Origin: CAVQBP01 sp964448105
Lineage (GTDB): Bacteria > Bacteroidota > Ignavibacteria > Ignavibacteriales > Ignavibacteriaceae
Direction of reading: 5' to 3'
Length of the DNA: 16,097 nt
NCBI GenBank assembly: GCA_964448105.1
Contig: CAYUVK010000117.1
Coordinates: 1-16,097 of the forward strand
Every line of letters begins with the position of its first letter. Position 1 is the stretch's first letter. Positions 1 through 9,073 of the stretch are shown here, in pieces. Position numbers and translations under genes: made by a program. Under the pieces are notes generated by a model. That model was not told the DNA's origin and searched no databases. It saw only the letters and a program-made list of their open reading frames with translations.

Positions 1-2258
1 CGTGCTCTTTTGAAAATATAATTTTTATAGCTGTTAAGTTCCCATGCAAGCGGACTGCTTACTCCTTCCGGTCTTAACCTGCAGTCAACATCAAATGGTT
101 TAAAATTATCTTTAAGAATATTTAGAAAATTTTGAAATATTTTTTGAATTTCCGGAACAGCATCAATATTCTTAACAACAAAAACAAGATCAATATCGGA
201 TGAGAAAGTCATTTCACCTGCGCTAAAACTTCCCATTCCGGCGATAAAATATCCGGTACTGATTTCTTTTTCTATTGAATTCCCGGCAAGGCTCTCTATT
301 TTTTGTTTAAAGTAAACCGATAAGATTTTAGATACTTCCGTATAAGAAATTAATGAATCATTAAATTGTACCGAAAGAATAAATAATAATTTTTTTATTG
401 AAAAGTCTTTTATATTTTCTTTATTAACCTTGAGGAAAATTTTCCTTGTTAAGAAGAATTCATGCAAATCATTATCTTCCGCAAAAAGATCGATTGCTTT
501 CTGCGAATATTCACATAAATTTAAAAATAATTTGAAAAACTTTTTATCCTGAAATTCATTATACAAGATAGACGGGAAAGTAATATTTCTTATTATCCTA
601 ACAAAGTTCTTTAATACCAGGTCCGGCTTTAATGAAGTTTTAAGATAATTAAATAAAATAGGTTCTAATTTTTGAAAAGCTTCGATTGATTTTTGATCGA
701 ATTCTTTTTGTCCCAGCAGGCCTTTTCCTTCGCGAAGGTATTGAAGATCGGTTTTTGCATTTTTTATACTTTCAAAATTTATGGTTGAAAAATCATAACT
801 TTTTATTTTCATTTTAGGCTGTTCGCCCATCACGGAATTATAAATTTTTCTTACAATTCTTCTTCTTTTTGCAACCTCGGATCTAAATTTTTCAGTTGAG
901 TCAAAATTCAAGTAATCCCTTAGCTTCTCTAAAATTTCTGCATTGGAAGGAATAATGTGTGTTTGGGAGTCGTTCATTAATTGAATATAATGCTCAATTC
1001 TTCTATAGAGAATGTAAGATGATCTTAAGGCTTCTGTCTCTTCGGAATTCAATAAATTATTTTTATTGAGAAGTTTAATCGCATCAAGTGTATTAGGTGT
1101 TCTAATAGTCTTATTTTTGCCGCCGTTTAATAATTGCAGTGCCTGTACGGCGAATTCGATATCCCGAATTCCACCTGATTGAAGCTTAATATCTTCTTCT
1201 GATTTTAATCCTTTCTCAATATTGGCTTTTAATTTTTTTATTTGCTCTGTCGGTGAAATGGAGAAAGAGGAAGGATAAATGAAAGGCTGCAGGTAATTAA
1301 TAAACCTATTAAATAAATTTATGTCTCCCGCAATAAAATTTGCTTTAATCAGCATTTGTCTTTCCCAATCTTCGCCGCGGCTTTCATAATAGTTTAAATA
1401 AGTGGTTAAAGATCTGCACAGGTAAGAAGTTCTGCCGTCGGGACGAAGTCTAAAATCAACCCTGTAAATAAAACCTGAACTTGTTATTGAGGTAGCATTT
1501 TCAATAAATAAATAAATAACTTCTGTTAAAATCTCATGATATTCTTTTTTGTGGTTTATCGGGGAATCTTCATCATAAAAAATAATTAAATCAATATCCG
1601 AACTGTAATTAAGTTCATTTCCGCCAAGCTTGCCGAGTGCAATAATACAATAACTTCTATTACTATTTTCCAATCCGTACTTCATCAGTATTTCATTATA
1701 ACATAACTTAAATAAATGTGCTGAAATGATCTTAGCAAGAATTGAGAGTTGTTCCGTTGTTTCTTTCAAATCGGAAATCCCGAGAATATCTTTAATGCCT
1801 ATTCTTAAAAGCTCTTTTCTTTTTATTCCTCTTAAAGCATTAGTTTTAGCGGATAAGGATTTAAATGACGATGTTAGGTCATTTAAAGAAGCTGCAAATT
1901 TTTCTTCGGTTAAAAACGAATTTAAATTAGATGGATTTGAAATCCAATAAAAGTATTCCGGATCTCTTACAAGGATATCCGTCAAATAATTACTGTTAAT
2001 AGAAATGGAAATTAAAATTTCAATATAATGAGGGTATTTAACACAGTCATTTAAGAATGCAATTTTATCAAATCTTGATAGTAGGATTCGAAGAAAATTG
2101 GATTCGGCGGCATGATCAAAAATTCTCTTAGCTGATTCATTTTCAATTGTAGATATTAATTGATCAAGGGATTGCGAAGAAAGATAACCGGCGGAAGTCT
2201 GCGCTAATTTATTTACAAATTCTTCGGAAAGCTTTTTTTGATATTTTAATTTTTTCAC
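1..2258 (-). CDS. glnE: Bifunctional glutamine synthetase adenylyltransferase / adenylyl-removing enzyme (3'-truncated by window edge)
   Basis: GlnE adds AMP to, or removes it from, a tyrosine of type I glutamine synthetase, switching nitrogen assimilation in response to PII. Reading from the GTG at 2258 gives about 752 uninterrupted residues; the C-terminus lies beyond the window. Two nucleotidyltransferase domains are visible. The first has ALGKLGGNELNYSSDIDL with D221 and D223, matching the deadenylylating head. The second has GMGSFSAGEMTFSSDIDL with D688 and D690, matching the adenylylating head. The linker segment GIKRKELLRIGIKDILG before the first head and the LQSGGIRDIEFAVQALQL segment after it are family hallmarks. 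E. coli GlnE is about 946 residues, so roughly 190 are missing here. The GTG start was chosen because an in-frame TGA lies only two codons upstream with no ATG between; no clear Shine-Dalgarno is seen. It is divergent from secA. Confidence 0.9.
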   Translation of the reverse strand, partial: MKKLKYQKKLSEEFVNKLAQTSAGYLSSQSLDQLISTIENESAKRIFDHAAESNFLRILLSRFDKIAFLNDCVKYPHYIEILISISINSNYLTDILVRDPEYFYWISNPSNLNSFLTEEKFAASLNDLTSSFKSLSAKTNALRGIKRKELLRIGIKDILGISDLKETTEQLSILAKIISAHLFKLCYNEILMKYGLENSNRSYCIIALGKLGGNELNYSSDIDLIIFYDEDSPINHKKEYHEILTEVIYLFIENATSITSSGFIYRVDFRLRPDGRTSYLCRSLTTYLNYYESRGEDWERQMLIKANFIAGDINLFNRFINYLQPFIYPSSFSISPTEQIKKLKANIEKGLKSEEDIKLQSGGIRDIEFAVQALQLLNGGKNKTIRTPNTLDAIKLLNKNNLLNSEETEALRSSYILYRRIEHYIQLMNDSQTHIIPSNAEILEKLRDYLNFDSTEKFRSEVAKRRRIVRKIYNSVMGEQPKMKIKSYDFSTINFESIKNAKTDLQYLREGKGLLGQKEFDQKSIEAFQKLEPILFNYLKTSLKPDLVLKNFVRIIRNITFPSILYNEFQDKKFFKLFLNLCEYSQKAIDLFAEDNDLHEFFLTRKIFLKVNKENIKDFSIKKLLFILSVQFNDSLISYTEVSKILSVYFKQKIESLAGNSIEKEISTGYFIAGMGSFSAGEMTFSSDIDLVFVVKNIDAVPEIQKIFQNFLNILKDNFKPFDVDCRLRPEGVSSPLAWELNSYKNYIFKRA

Positions 2259-2483
2259 GAAAATTCAGAAAAATGGAAGTTAACTTTATTTATTAAAATA
2301 TTAAAAATTAAGATAAAATTTTTATTCCGTTAGATCTGAACTTAATTATTGAGAAATAATTGAAACATTTTTTAACTAAAAAAAGTGTAAAAAAAGTATT
2401 TTGAGGTATTTCTTCCTAAATTGCATTTCAAGCCTTCTATACGTAATTTTAAATCTATTTAATTCAACGGAGTTACACTTAAA
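2259..2483. promoter_or_regulatory. Divergent glnE-secA intergenic region, presumed promoters
   Basis: This very AT-rich 225-base gap must hold the start signals for two diverging genes. I see TTGAAA at 2360-2365 and TTGAGA at 2349-2354 as possible -35-like elements towards secA, but no convincing -10 at proper spacing. There is no perfect TAnnTTTG element of the Bacteroidota type. GGAG at 2469-2472 is a plausible ribosome binding site, 11 bases before the secA ATG. Promoter function is inferred from layout, not from a clear motif. Confidence 0.3.
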
Positions 2484-5400
2484 ATGATAAATATTGTAAA
2501 GAAGATTTTCGGTGATAAACATTCGAAAGATTTTAAAATACTATGGCCAATCGTTGAAGAAATTAATGAAGAATATGAAAAAATCAAAAACATTTCAGAT
2601 GACCAATTAAAAGCAAAAACGCAGGAATTTAAAGAAAAAATTCAAAACCACGTTGCCGCAACAAAGCAAAAAATTGATGAAATAAAAGAAAAACTTCATT
2701 CGGATGAAGAATTTGACAGGCAGGCAGCTTACGATGAGCTTGAAGAGCTTGAAGATGAATTAAATGATAATTATGAAGAAATACTGGATGAGATTTTGCC
2801 GGAAGCTTTTGCTGTTATAAAATCTACCTGCGAGAGGCTGCTTGGTAAAACATGGACAGCCGCAGGAAGCAAGATTGTCTGGAATATGGTTCCATACGAT
2901 GTACAACTGATGGGCGGTATAGTACTGCACCAGGGGAAAATTGCCGAAATGGCAACAGGTGAAGGAAAAACTTTGGTAGCAACTCTCCCGATTTATTTGA
3001 ATGCTCTTACCGGGAGGGGGGTACACCTTGTAACGGTTAACGATTACCTTGCTCTTCGTGACAGTGAGTGGATGGGAGAAATTTATAAATTTCATGGTTT
3101 AACAATTGCCTGTATTCTCAATACGATGTCACCTGAACAGAGAAAAGAAATTTATCAATGTGACATTACCTACGGTACAAATAACGAATTTGGTTTTGAT
3201 TATCTGCGTGATAACATGACAGCGGATAAAGAAACCCAGGTTCAGCGCGGTCATAATTATACAATTGTAGATGAAGTCGACTCGGTATTAATTGATGAAG
3301 CCAGAACACCTTTAATTATTTCGGGTCCTGTTGAAATTGATGATCAAAAATTTAATGAAATGAAGCCGAAGGTTGAGAGACTTTACCGTGTTCAAACAAA
3401 TTTAGTTGCTAAAATAATTGGTGAAGCAGAGCAATTATTAAATTCAGATGGGAAACAGGATGAAAGAGAAGCCGGGGTTGGTTTGCTAAGAGCATATCGC
3501 GGGCTTCCCAAAAATAATAAATTGGCTAAAGTGCTAAGTGAACCTACCTATAAAAAGTTAATGCAGTCTACTGAGATGGAATATTTGAGGGAACAAGCTA
3601 AACATATGCACATCATTGATGATGAACTTTATTTTGTTATAGATGAAAAAAATAATACAATTGAACTTACCGATAAAGGAAGGGAAGAATTAGCAAAAGG
3701 TAGCGGCAACGAAAAAGATTATTTCATTTTGCCTGATTTAGGAACCGAGATTAGCAAATTGGAAAATGATTCTTCATTAAGCGAAGAAGAAAAAACCAGG
3801 AAAAAAGACATACTTTATCAAAAATATTCCGAAAGCAGCGATAGAATCCATACAATAAATCAACTACTGAAAGCATATACACTTTTTGAAAAAGATGACG
3901 AATATGTTATTACCGAAGAAGGTAAAATTGCAATTGTTGATGAATTCACGGGCCGCGTTCTTCCCGGACGACGTTATTCGGATGGTCTTCATCAAGCAAT
4001 TGAAGCTAAAGAAAATGTTAAAGTTGAAAGAGATACACAAACTTTAGCAACCATTACCCTTCAAAATTATTTTAGAATGTATAATAAGATCGCTGGAATG
4101 ACAGGTACTGCTGAAACAGAAGAAGGCGAATTTTTTGAAATTTATAAACTTGAAGTAGTAGTTGTTCCAACCAATAAAACTGTAGTAAGAGATGATCAGG
4201 ATGACGCGGTTTATAAAACAAAAAGAGAAAAATATAATGCAGTTATAGATCAGATTGAAGAACTCCGCAGCCAAGGAAGACCTGTCCTGGTTGGTACTAC
4301 TTCTGTAGAAGTATCCGAAACCATTAGCAGAATGTTGAAGAGAAAAGGAATTGCCCATAATGTTCTAAATGCCAAACAGCACCAGAGAGAAGCAGAAATT
4401 GTCGCTCATGCTGGTGAAATTAGCGCGGTTACAATTGCAACGAATATGGCTGGTCGTGGTACAGATATTAAATTAGGAAATGGGGTGGTAGAAAAAGGCG
4501 GCTTGTTTATACTAGGTACCGAAAGACATGAATCAAGAAGAATAGACAGACAATTAAGAGGGCGTTCGGGAAGACAGGGTGATCCGGGTACTTCTAAGTT
4601 CTTCCTTTCCCTTGAGGATGATTTAATGCGCCTGTTTGGAAGTGATCGAATATCAAATGTAATGAGCAGGATGGGGATTAAAGAAGGAGAAGTAATCCAG
4701 CATCCGATGATTACAAAATCAGTTGAACGTGCACAAAAGAAAGTGGAAGAAAATAACTTTGCAATAAGAAAAAGACTTCTCGAATATGACGATACTATGA
4801 ACCAGCAGCGTGAAGTTATTTATACAAGGAGGAATCGTGCACTTCAGGGGGATAGATTAAAGAGCCAGGTCTTTGATCTTCTTGAAGATTATCTGCATGA
4901 TGTGGTTGACAGGTATTTTGATGATATTTTAATTGATAATTTAAAGGAAGAGATTCTTCATAATCTTTTATTTGAAATTAAAATAAAACCGGAAGAGTTT
5001 GAACTTCTCGGGAAAGACGGGATTGTTGAAAGAATAATGGAATCTGCAAAAGAATTCTATAATAAAAAAGAATCTATGCTTGGTTCCGAAATGATGGCAA
5101 GGCTAGAAAGATATGCAACTTTAAGTGTAATTGATCATAAGTGGAAAGAACATCTTCGTGAAATGGATGATCTTAAAGAAGGAATTGGCTTAAGAGCATA
5201 CGGGCAGAAAGATCCTCTTGTTGAATATAAAACCGAAGCATTTAAACTCTTCTTAACCCTTCTCGAAGAAATAAGAAATGATACCGTTTCATTTACGTTT
5301 AAATTCTTTCCGCAAGCTCCTGAAGAAGTGCAAAATAGAAGAAGAAGACAACCTTTAAGAATGGTTGAAACAAAGCAAAGTGCCGATAGAATGGGTATAA

Positions 5401-5537
5401 CTGCAAATAGATCATCCTCCGATGGGGAACACAGAGCAGGAAAACCTCAGCCGATACAGGTAGGAGAAAAAATAGGACGTAATGATCCTTGCCCTTGCGG
5501 CAGCGGTAAAAAATATAAACACTGTCATGGCAAATAG
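2484..5537 (+). CDS. secA: Preprotein translocase ATPase SecA
   Basis: SecA is the cytosolic/peripheral ATPase that pushes unfolded preproteins through SecYEG. The 1017-residue protein shows Walker A TGEGKT (158-163, K162), the DEAD-like box VDEVDSVLIDEAR (262-274), DEFTGRVLPGRRYSDG (486 onward), TNMAGRGTDIKLG (653 onward) and the arginine-finger helicase motif RQLRGRSGRQGDPG (689 onward). It ends in a zinc-binding SEC-C tail with C1003, C1005, C1014 and H1015, used for SecB or ribosome contact. It is about 115 residues longer than E. coli SecA. One insertion is an E/K-rich, probably coiled-coil stretch around 54-104 before the ATPase site; another lies in the preprotein cross-linking region around 300-470. 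Similar insertions are typical of Bacteroidota/Chlorobiota SecA. GGAG upstream supports the start. glnB follows after 45 bases. Confidence 0.98.
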   Translation: MINIVKKIFGDKHSKDFKILWPIVEEINEEYEKIKNISDDQLKAKTQEFKEKIQNHVAATKQKIDEIKEKLHSDEEFDRQAAYDELEELEDELNDNYEEILDEILPEAFAVIKSTCERLLGKTWTAAGSKIVWNMVPYDVQLMGGIVLHQGKIAEMATGEGKTLVATLPIYLNALTGRGVHLVTVNDYLALRDSEWMGEIYKFHGLTIACILNTMSPEQRKEIYQCDITYGTNNEFGFDYLRDNMTADKETQVQRGHNYTIVDEVDSVLIDEARTPLIISGPVEIDDQKFNEMKPKVERLYRVQTNLVAKIIGEAEQLLNSDGKQDEREAGVGLLRAYRGLPKNNKLAKVLSEPTYKKLMQSTEMEYLREQAKHMHIIDDELYFVIDEKNNTIELTDKGREELAKGSGNEKDYFILPDLGTEISKLENDSSLSEEEKTRKKDILYQKYSESSDRIHTINQLLKAYTLFEKDDEYVITEEGKIAIVDEFTGRVLPGRRYSDGLHQAIEAKENVKVERDTQTLATITLQNYFRMYNKIAGMTGTAETEEGEFFEIYKLEVVVVPTNKTVVRDDQDDAVYKTKREKYNAVIDQIEELRSQGRPVLVGTTSVEVSETISRMLKRKGIAHNVLNAKQHQREAEIVAHAGEISAVTIATNMAGRGTDIKLGNGVVEKGGLFILGTERHESRRIDRQLRGRSGRQGDPGTSKFFLSLEDDLMRLFGSDRISNVMSRMGIKEGEVIQHPMITKSVERAQKKVEENNFAIRKRLLEYDDTMNQQREVIYTRRNRALQGDRLKSQVFDLLEDYLHDVVDRYFDDILIDNLKEEILHNLLFEIKIKPEEFELLGKDGIVERIMESAKEFYNKKESMLGSEMMARLERYATLSVIDHKWKEHLREMDDLKEGIGLRAYGQKDPLVEYKTEAFKLFLTLLEEIRNDTVSFTFKFFPQAPEEVQNRRRRQPLRMVETKQSADRMGITANRSSSDGEHRAGKPQPIQVGEKIGRNDPCPCGSGKKYKHCHGK

Positions 5538-5582
5538 TCTAAAAAATCACTCTAGTAGTAATTAGAATGTGGAACTATCATA

Positions 5583-5921
5583 ATGAAAAAGATCGAAGCA
5601 ATAATTCGCCCTTTCAAGCTAGATGAAGTAAAAGAGGCTTTGATAGAAGAGGGGATTAAGGGATTAACTGTTTCCGAAGTGAGAGGATATGGAAGACAGA
5701 AAGGTCATACCGAAACTTATAGAGGTAGTGAATACCATATTGAATTTGTTCCTAAAATAAAAATTGAAATTGTAATAGAAGATGAAAAGGAAGAAAAGGT
5801 AATTGATGCGATTTTACGGACTGCAAATACCGGGCAGGTTGGGGACGGTAAAATCTTTATCTCCAATGTAGAGGATGCAATTAGAATTAGAACGGAAGAA
5901 TCGGGAAGGGAAGCATTGTAA
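5583..5921 (+). CDS. glnB: Nitrogen regulatory protein PII
   Basis: PII is a small trimeric sensor of ATP/ADP and 2-oxoglutarate that controls nitrogen assimilation through partners such as GlnE, GlnD, NtrB or AmtB. The 112-residue length is standard. The T-loop runs GYGRQKGHTETYRGSEY, with Y46 and the uridylylation-site Y51 both present. The ligand-binding residues Q39, K58, G87, G89, K90, R101 and R103 are all in place, and TGQVGDGKIFI (83-93) is the second PII signature. A weak GGAA at 5571-5574 precedes the ATG. No amtB lies beside it, which mildly favours GlnB over GlnK, but the two cannot be separated on sequence alone. The gene sits just after secA and about 3.3 kb from the divergent glnE, so two members of the same control circuit lie close together. 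Confidence 0.95.
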   Translation: MKKIEAIIRPFKLDEVKEALIEEGIKGLTVSEVRGYGRQKGHTETYRGSEYHIEFVPKIKIEIVIEDEKEEKVIDAILRTANTGQVGDGKIFISNVEDAIRIRTEESGREAL

Positions 5922-5944
5922 AATATTTTACCTTTTACTTTTTT
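5918..5944 (+). terminator. Weak candidate intrinsic terminator after glnB
   Basis: GTAAAA at 5918-5923 can pair with TTTTAC at 5933-5938 across a 9-base loop, followed by six T (5939-5944). The same left arm also pairs with 5926-5931, making a perfect 14-base palindrome over the glnB stop codon. The stem has only one G-C pair, so termination would be weak or partial at best. Confidence 0.25.
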
Positions 5945-5967
5945 AAAATCTTTTTTAGCTTCGATTT

Positions 5968-8214
5968 ATGCAATTCTATATTATTAATTTATTAAAGAAA
6001 TTCCTCTTTATAATACCTGCTTTCTTAATAGTCAGCTGCGGTATTTGGGGCGATTTTACAACTTATTTTAACCTTTATTATAACACTTCCGATATTTTTA
6101 GCCAGGCTGAGGATGCAATAAAATCACAAAAGACGGATCTTTTTTCCAACGAAGAAGTTACTGTCCCCGGTTCTGCAACACAGCTTTTAAACAAAGTTAT
6201 AGAAAAAGCTTCTCAAATTTTACAATTCCATTCTCAATCTGTGTACGTTGATAATGCTTTATTAATGCTGGGAAAATCGTTCTTTTATCAAAAAAATTAT
6301 TTAAAGGCCATTAGAGAATTTCAAGAGCTTGTTGCTACCCGGCCTAATAGTAATTTAATTTTGGAAGCAAAACTCTGGATTGGTAAAACAGATATGAAAT
6401 TAAAAAATTATGATGATGCCTTATCAATGCTGGAAACAGTTAGGAAACAGGGAGTAGAGGAAGGTAAAGATGAAATTGTAATAGATGCATACATTGAGGA
6501 GATTAAATATAAATTAACTCAACAAGATTATTCGGGAGCGATAAGCTTATCTAAAGAATTACTTAACATTTCAAAAAATGATGAGATAAATGCTGAAGTA
6601 GTCTATGAGATGGGTAAACTTTATAATCTATTAAATGATCCCCAGAATGCCATTTTAGCTTTTCAACAAGTATTTGACTACTCGCCTTCATATGATATTG
6701 AGTTTGATGCCCGGCTTGAACTCGGTAAGGCATACCGTGATGCAGGTCAGCCTGAAAAGGCGTTAAATATTTTTAACGACATGAGTACCAGGAAAAATTA
6801 TTCTGAATTTTATGATCAAATAGATCTCGAACTGGGAACTACACAGGTTGAGTTAAAGAATTATAAGGAAGCATATAATTATTTTAAAGCAGTTGATACA
6901 GGTTATACTAATTCACAAAGTTCGGGTATAGCTAAATATAAATTGGGTGAATTGTACCAGTATTATTTCTTTAATTTTGATAGTGCATCTTATTATTATT
7001 CAAAATCCGTAACTTCACGTTTACCGGAGGAATTTATTCTTTCTGCAAATGATAAAATTCAGAAATTTAGAAAATATAAAACATTAACAGATAATATATC
7101 CCAAAATTATAAGAAGCTTGAATATGTAGAAAATCCCGAAATTTTTGTTAAAGATTCTATCGCCTTTTATTCCGATACTTTAAAAAACGAAACTTCAACT
7201 AATACCGAAACTAATGTTTCCCGGGAAAATATGCGGGGAAGGTTTAATGATAGAAGATTTTCTGAAATGAGCAAAACCGAAACACAGGCAGCCAATACCG
7301 TGACTGCCCAAAAAACCGGGAAAGGAATTCCGCCAATACGTCCTAATATTTCAGCAGATTCGATTAAATCTCTTTTGGTTCAAAATTTATTTGAATTGGG
7401 AAACCTTTTCTTTACCGAGTTTAATTTACCCGATTCGGCTTATTATTATTATTCAAAAGTTTTAAATGATTATCCTGATTCAAAATATCAAGCTAGAACT
7501 ATGTATGCTTTGGGAAGTTATTATCTTACAATAAACGAAAACACTAAAGCCGACAGCCTTTTTAATATTATTTACGACAATTATAAAAATGAGAATATAG
7601 TAAATGCTGCAGCAAACAAATTAAATAAACCATTAATCGATCTTAATTATGACCCGGCAATAAGTTTATATGATAGTGCCGAGAAGAGATTAACAAAAAA
7701 AAAGTATAATGAATCATTAAAAGAATTTTACAATATTTATAAAAGTTATCCGCAGTCTTCAGTGGCACCCAAGGCTTTATATGCAACCGGTTGGATCTTG
7801 GAAAATCAACTGGATATGCCGGATTCAGCAGCTTTATTTTATGATACTTTGACTGCTAAATATCCCAAAACTTTATATGCGGTCAAAATTAGTAAAAAGA
7901 TAAATTTTTATAACGAGGAAAAAGCTAGAATAAAAAAGGCTTATGAAGATTCCTTATTGCTTGTTAAAAAAGCCAGGCTCGATTCTCTTAGAGCAGATTC
8001 ATTAAGAGCTATAAAAAGCATTTCACCTGGTAAAGTATCTTCAGATTCAGCAAAGACACAAAAGCCAGACTCTTTACAATCATTGAATAAAAATAATACT
8101 CAAACTCCGATATTACCGGGAAAGGAGGAAAGACCAAAGGGAATAGACACTAGTCAACAGTCAAGAAAAACTCTTGATTCATTAAAAGCAAATCGTAATA
8201 GATTAATTAAATAA
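5968..8214 (+). CDS. Large TPR lipoprotein of the cell envelope
   Basis: The 748-residue protein starts with a lipoprotein signal peptide whose lipobox IVSC places the lipidated cysteine at C24, so it should be anchored in the membrane facing the periplasm. Tetratricopeptide repeats begin near residue 94 (VDNALLMLGKSFFYQKNYLKAIREF pattern) and continue to about 370. After a Thr/Asn/Arg-rich low-complexity linker (about 405-455), a second TPR block runs about 470-645. The last 100 residues are charged, probably coiled, and carry repeated DSL triplets (for example RLDSLRADSLRA). TPR arrays act as scaffolds for protein complexes. The N-terminal TTYFNLYYNT segment and overall build recall SprE/PorW-like lipoproteins of type IX secretion, but that is only a possibility; a BamD-like or general envelope scaffold role is equally open. 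No Shine-Dalgarno is visible. It follows glnB by 46 bases. Confidence 0.8.
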   Translation: MQFYIINLLKKFLFIIPAFLIVSCGIWGDFTTYFNLYYNTSDIFSQAEDAIKSQKTDLFSNEEVTVPGSATQLLNKVIEKASQILQFHSQSVYVDNALLMLGKSFFYQKNYLKAIREFQELVATRPNSNLILEAKLWIGKTDMKLKNYDDALSMLETVRKQGVEEGKDEIVIDAYIEEIKYKLTQQDYSGAISLSKELLNISKNDEINAEVVYEMGKLYNLLNDPQNAILAFQQVFDYSPSYDIEFDARLELGKAYRDAGQPEKALNIFNDMSTRKNYSEFYDQIDLELGTTQVELKNYKEAYNYFKAVDTGYTNSQSSGIAKYKLGELYQYYFFNFDSASYYYSKSVTSRLPEEFILSANDKIQKFRKYKTLTDNISQNYKKLEYVENPEIFVKDSIAFYSDTLKNETSTNTETNVSRENMRGRFNDRRFSEMSKTETQAANTVTAQKTGKGIPPIRPNISADSIKSLLVQNLFELGNLFFTEFNLPDSAYYYYSKVLNDYPDSKYQARTMYALGSYYLTINENTKADSLFNIIYDNYKNENIVNAAANKLNKPLIDLNYDPAISLYDSAEKRLTKKKYNESLKEFYNIYKSYPQSSVAPKALYATGWILENQLDMPDSAALFYDTLTAKYPKTLYAVKISKKINFYNEEKARIKKAYEDSLLLVKKARLDSLRADSLRAIKSISPGKVSSDSAKTQKPDSLQSLNKNNTQTPILPGKEERPKGIDTSQQSRKTLDSLKANRNRLIK

Positions 8215-8320
8215 TATTTTCATAATTAGTAGTTTTTAATGCTTTTTCGCTATAAGCTGGCAGAATTTATAAACGCCAAATAGAAGCAATAAAATTTTTG
8301 TAAGAAGGGAAAACTTATTG

Positions 8321-9073
8321 ATGATTAATCTACAATTTCCCAAAAACGAATTGGGATATCTTATTGATAGAGCACTCCCGTTTGTTAAAAAACATAAATC
8401 AAAATTTGTTTTTGCATATGTTTTTTTTGTCGCATATTTTTCCCTTCCATCTTTTCAAATACCCTTCCTGGAGTACTCTCATTTTAGAATCACATCTTTA
8501 ATGGAACAAAGAGCTTTTGAGCACAATATGCTATATTATCCAAAGCAATCGTGGATTAGTATTGATAAAGTAAATCCCAATCTTTTAAAAGCAATAATAT
8601 CTATGGAAGATGGAAATTTCTTTAAGCATAAAGGTATTGATTGGAAAGAAATAAAAACTTCTATAAAGACAAATAGAAGAAGAGGGAAAACAGTTAGAGG
8701 CGGCAGTACAATTACTATGCAGCTGGCTAAGAATCTTTATCTAAATACCGGTAAGAACTTTTATCGAAAAGCTAAAGAGCTTTTAATAGCTTTCCGTATG
8801 GAAAAAGAAATTTCTAAAAGAGCAATTCTCCAAAATTATATTAATGCAGTAGAATGGGGTGATGGTATTTTCGGTATAAAAGAAGCATCAGAAGTTTATT
8901 TTCATAAAGAACCGTCGGATTTGAATTTAAATGAATGCATACGTCTCGCTGCAGTTATTCCTTCGCCGCTAATACATAAACCTAATGTGAATTCAAATTA
9001 CGTTTTAAGGAGATCTTCAATAATTCGCGGTAGGATTGGAGATATTATCTTATTTCCTAAAAGTAGATTATGA
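8321..9073 (+). CDS. mtgA: Monofunctional peptidoglycan glycosyltransferase (GT51)
   Basis: This enzyme polymerises lipid II into glycan strands on the outer face of the cytoplasmic membrane. The 250-residue protein has one N-terminal membrane segment (about 27-44) and a single GT51 domain, with no transpeptidase domain. Motif 1 is MEDGNFFKHKGID with catalytic E96. Motif 2 is RGGSTITMQLAKN (126 onward). Motif 3 is RKAKELLIAFRMEKEISK with the second glutamate E153, the same 57-residue spacing as the catalytic pair of S. aureus PBP2. Motif 4 is EWGDGIFGIKEAS and motif 5 LNECIRLAAVIPSP. ATG at 8321 is chosen over the TTG at 8318; GAAGGG at 8304-8309 is the ribosome binding site. The stop overlaps the next start by ATGA, so the pair should be translated together. 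Confidence 0.92.
   Translation: MINLQFPKNELGYLIDRALPFVKKHKSKFVFAYVFFVAYFSLPSFQIPFLEYSHFRITSLMEQRAFEHNMLYYPKQSWISIDKVNPNLLKAIISMEDGNFFKHKGIDWKEIKTSIKTNRRRGKTVRGGSTITMQLAKNLYLNTGKNFYRKAKELLIAFRMEKEISKRAILQNYINAVEWGDGIFGIKEASEVYFHKEPSDLNLNECIRLAAVIPSPLIHKPNVNSNYVLRRSSIIRGRIGDIILFPKSRL

Noticed and set aside
1726..1950. Plus-strand open frame of 74 codons
   Set aside because: It lies entirely antisense to glnE, whose reading frame is continuous and motif-rich here.
2760..3095. Minus-strand open frame inside secA
   Set aside because: It is antisense to the highly conserved ATPase region of SecA and shows no domain pattern.
4044..4358. Minus-strand open frame inside secA
   Set aside because: Phe/Ser-rich translation typical of an antisense shadow, with no start signal.
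8215..8320. Possible small gene or RNA before the transglycosylase
   Set aside because: No open frame with a start signal and no stable hairpin; only the GAAGGG ribosome binding site near the end is convincing.
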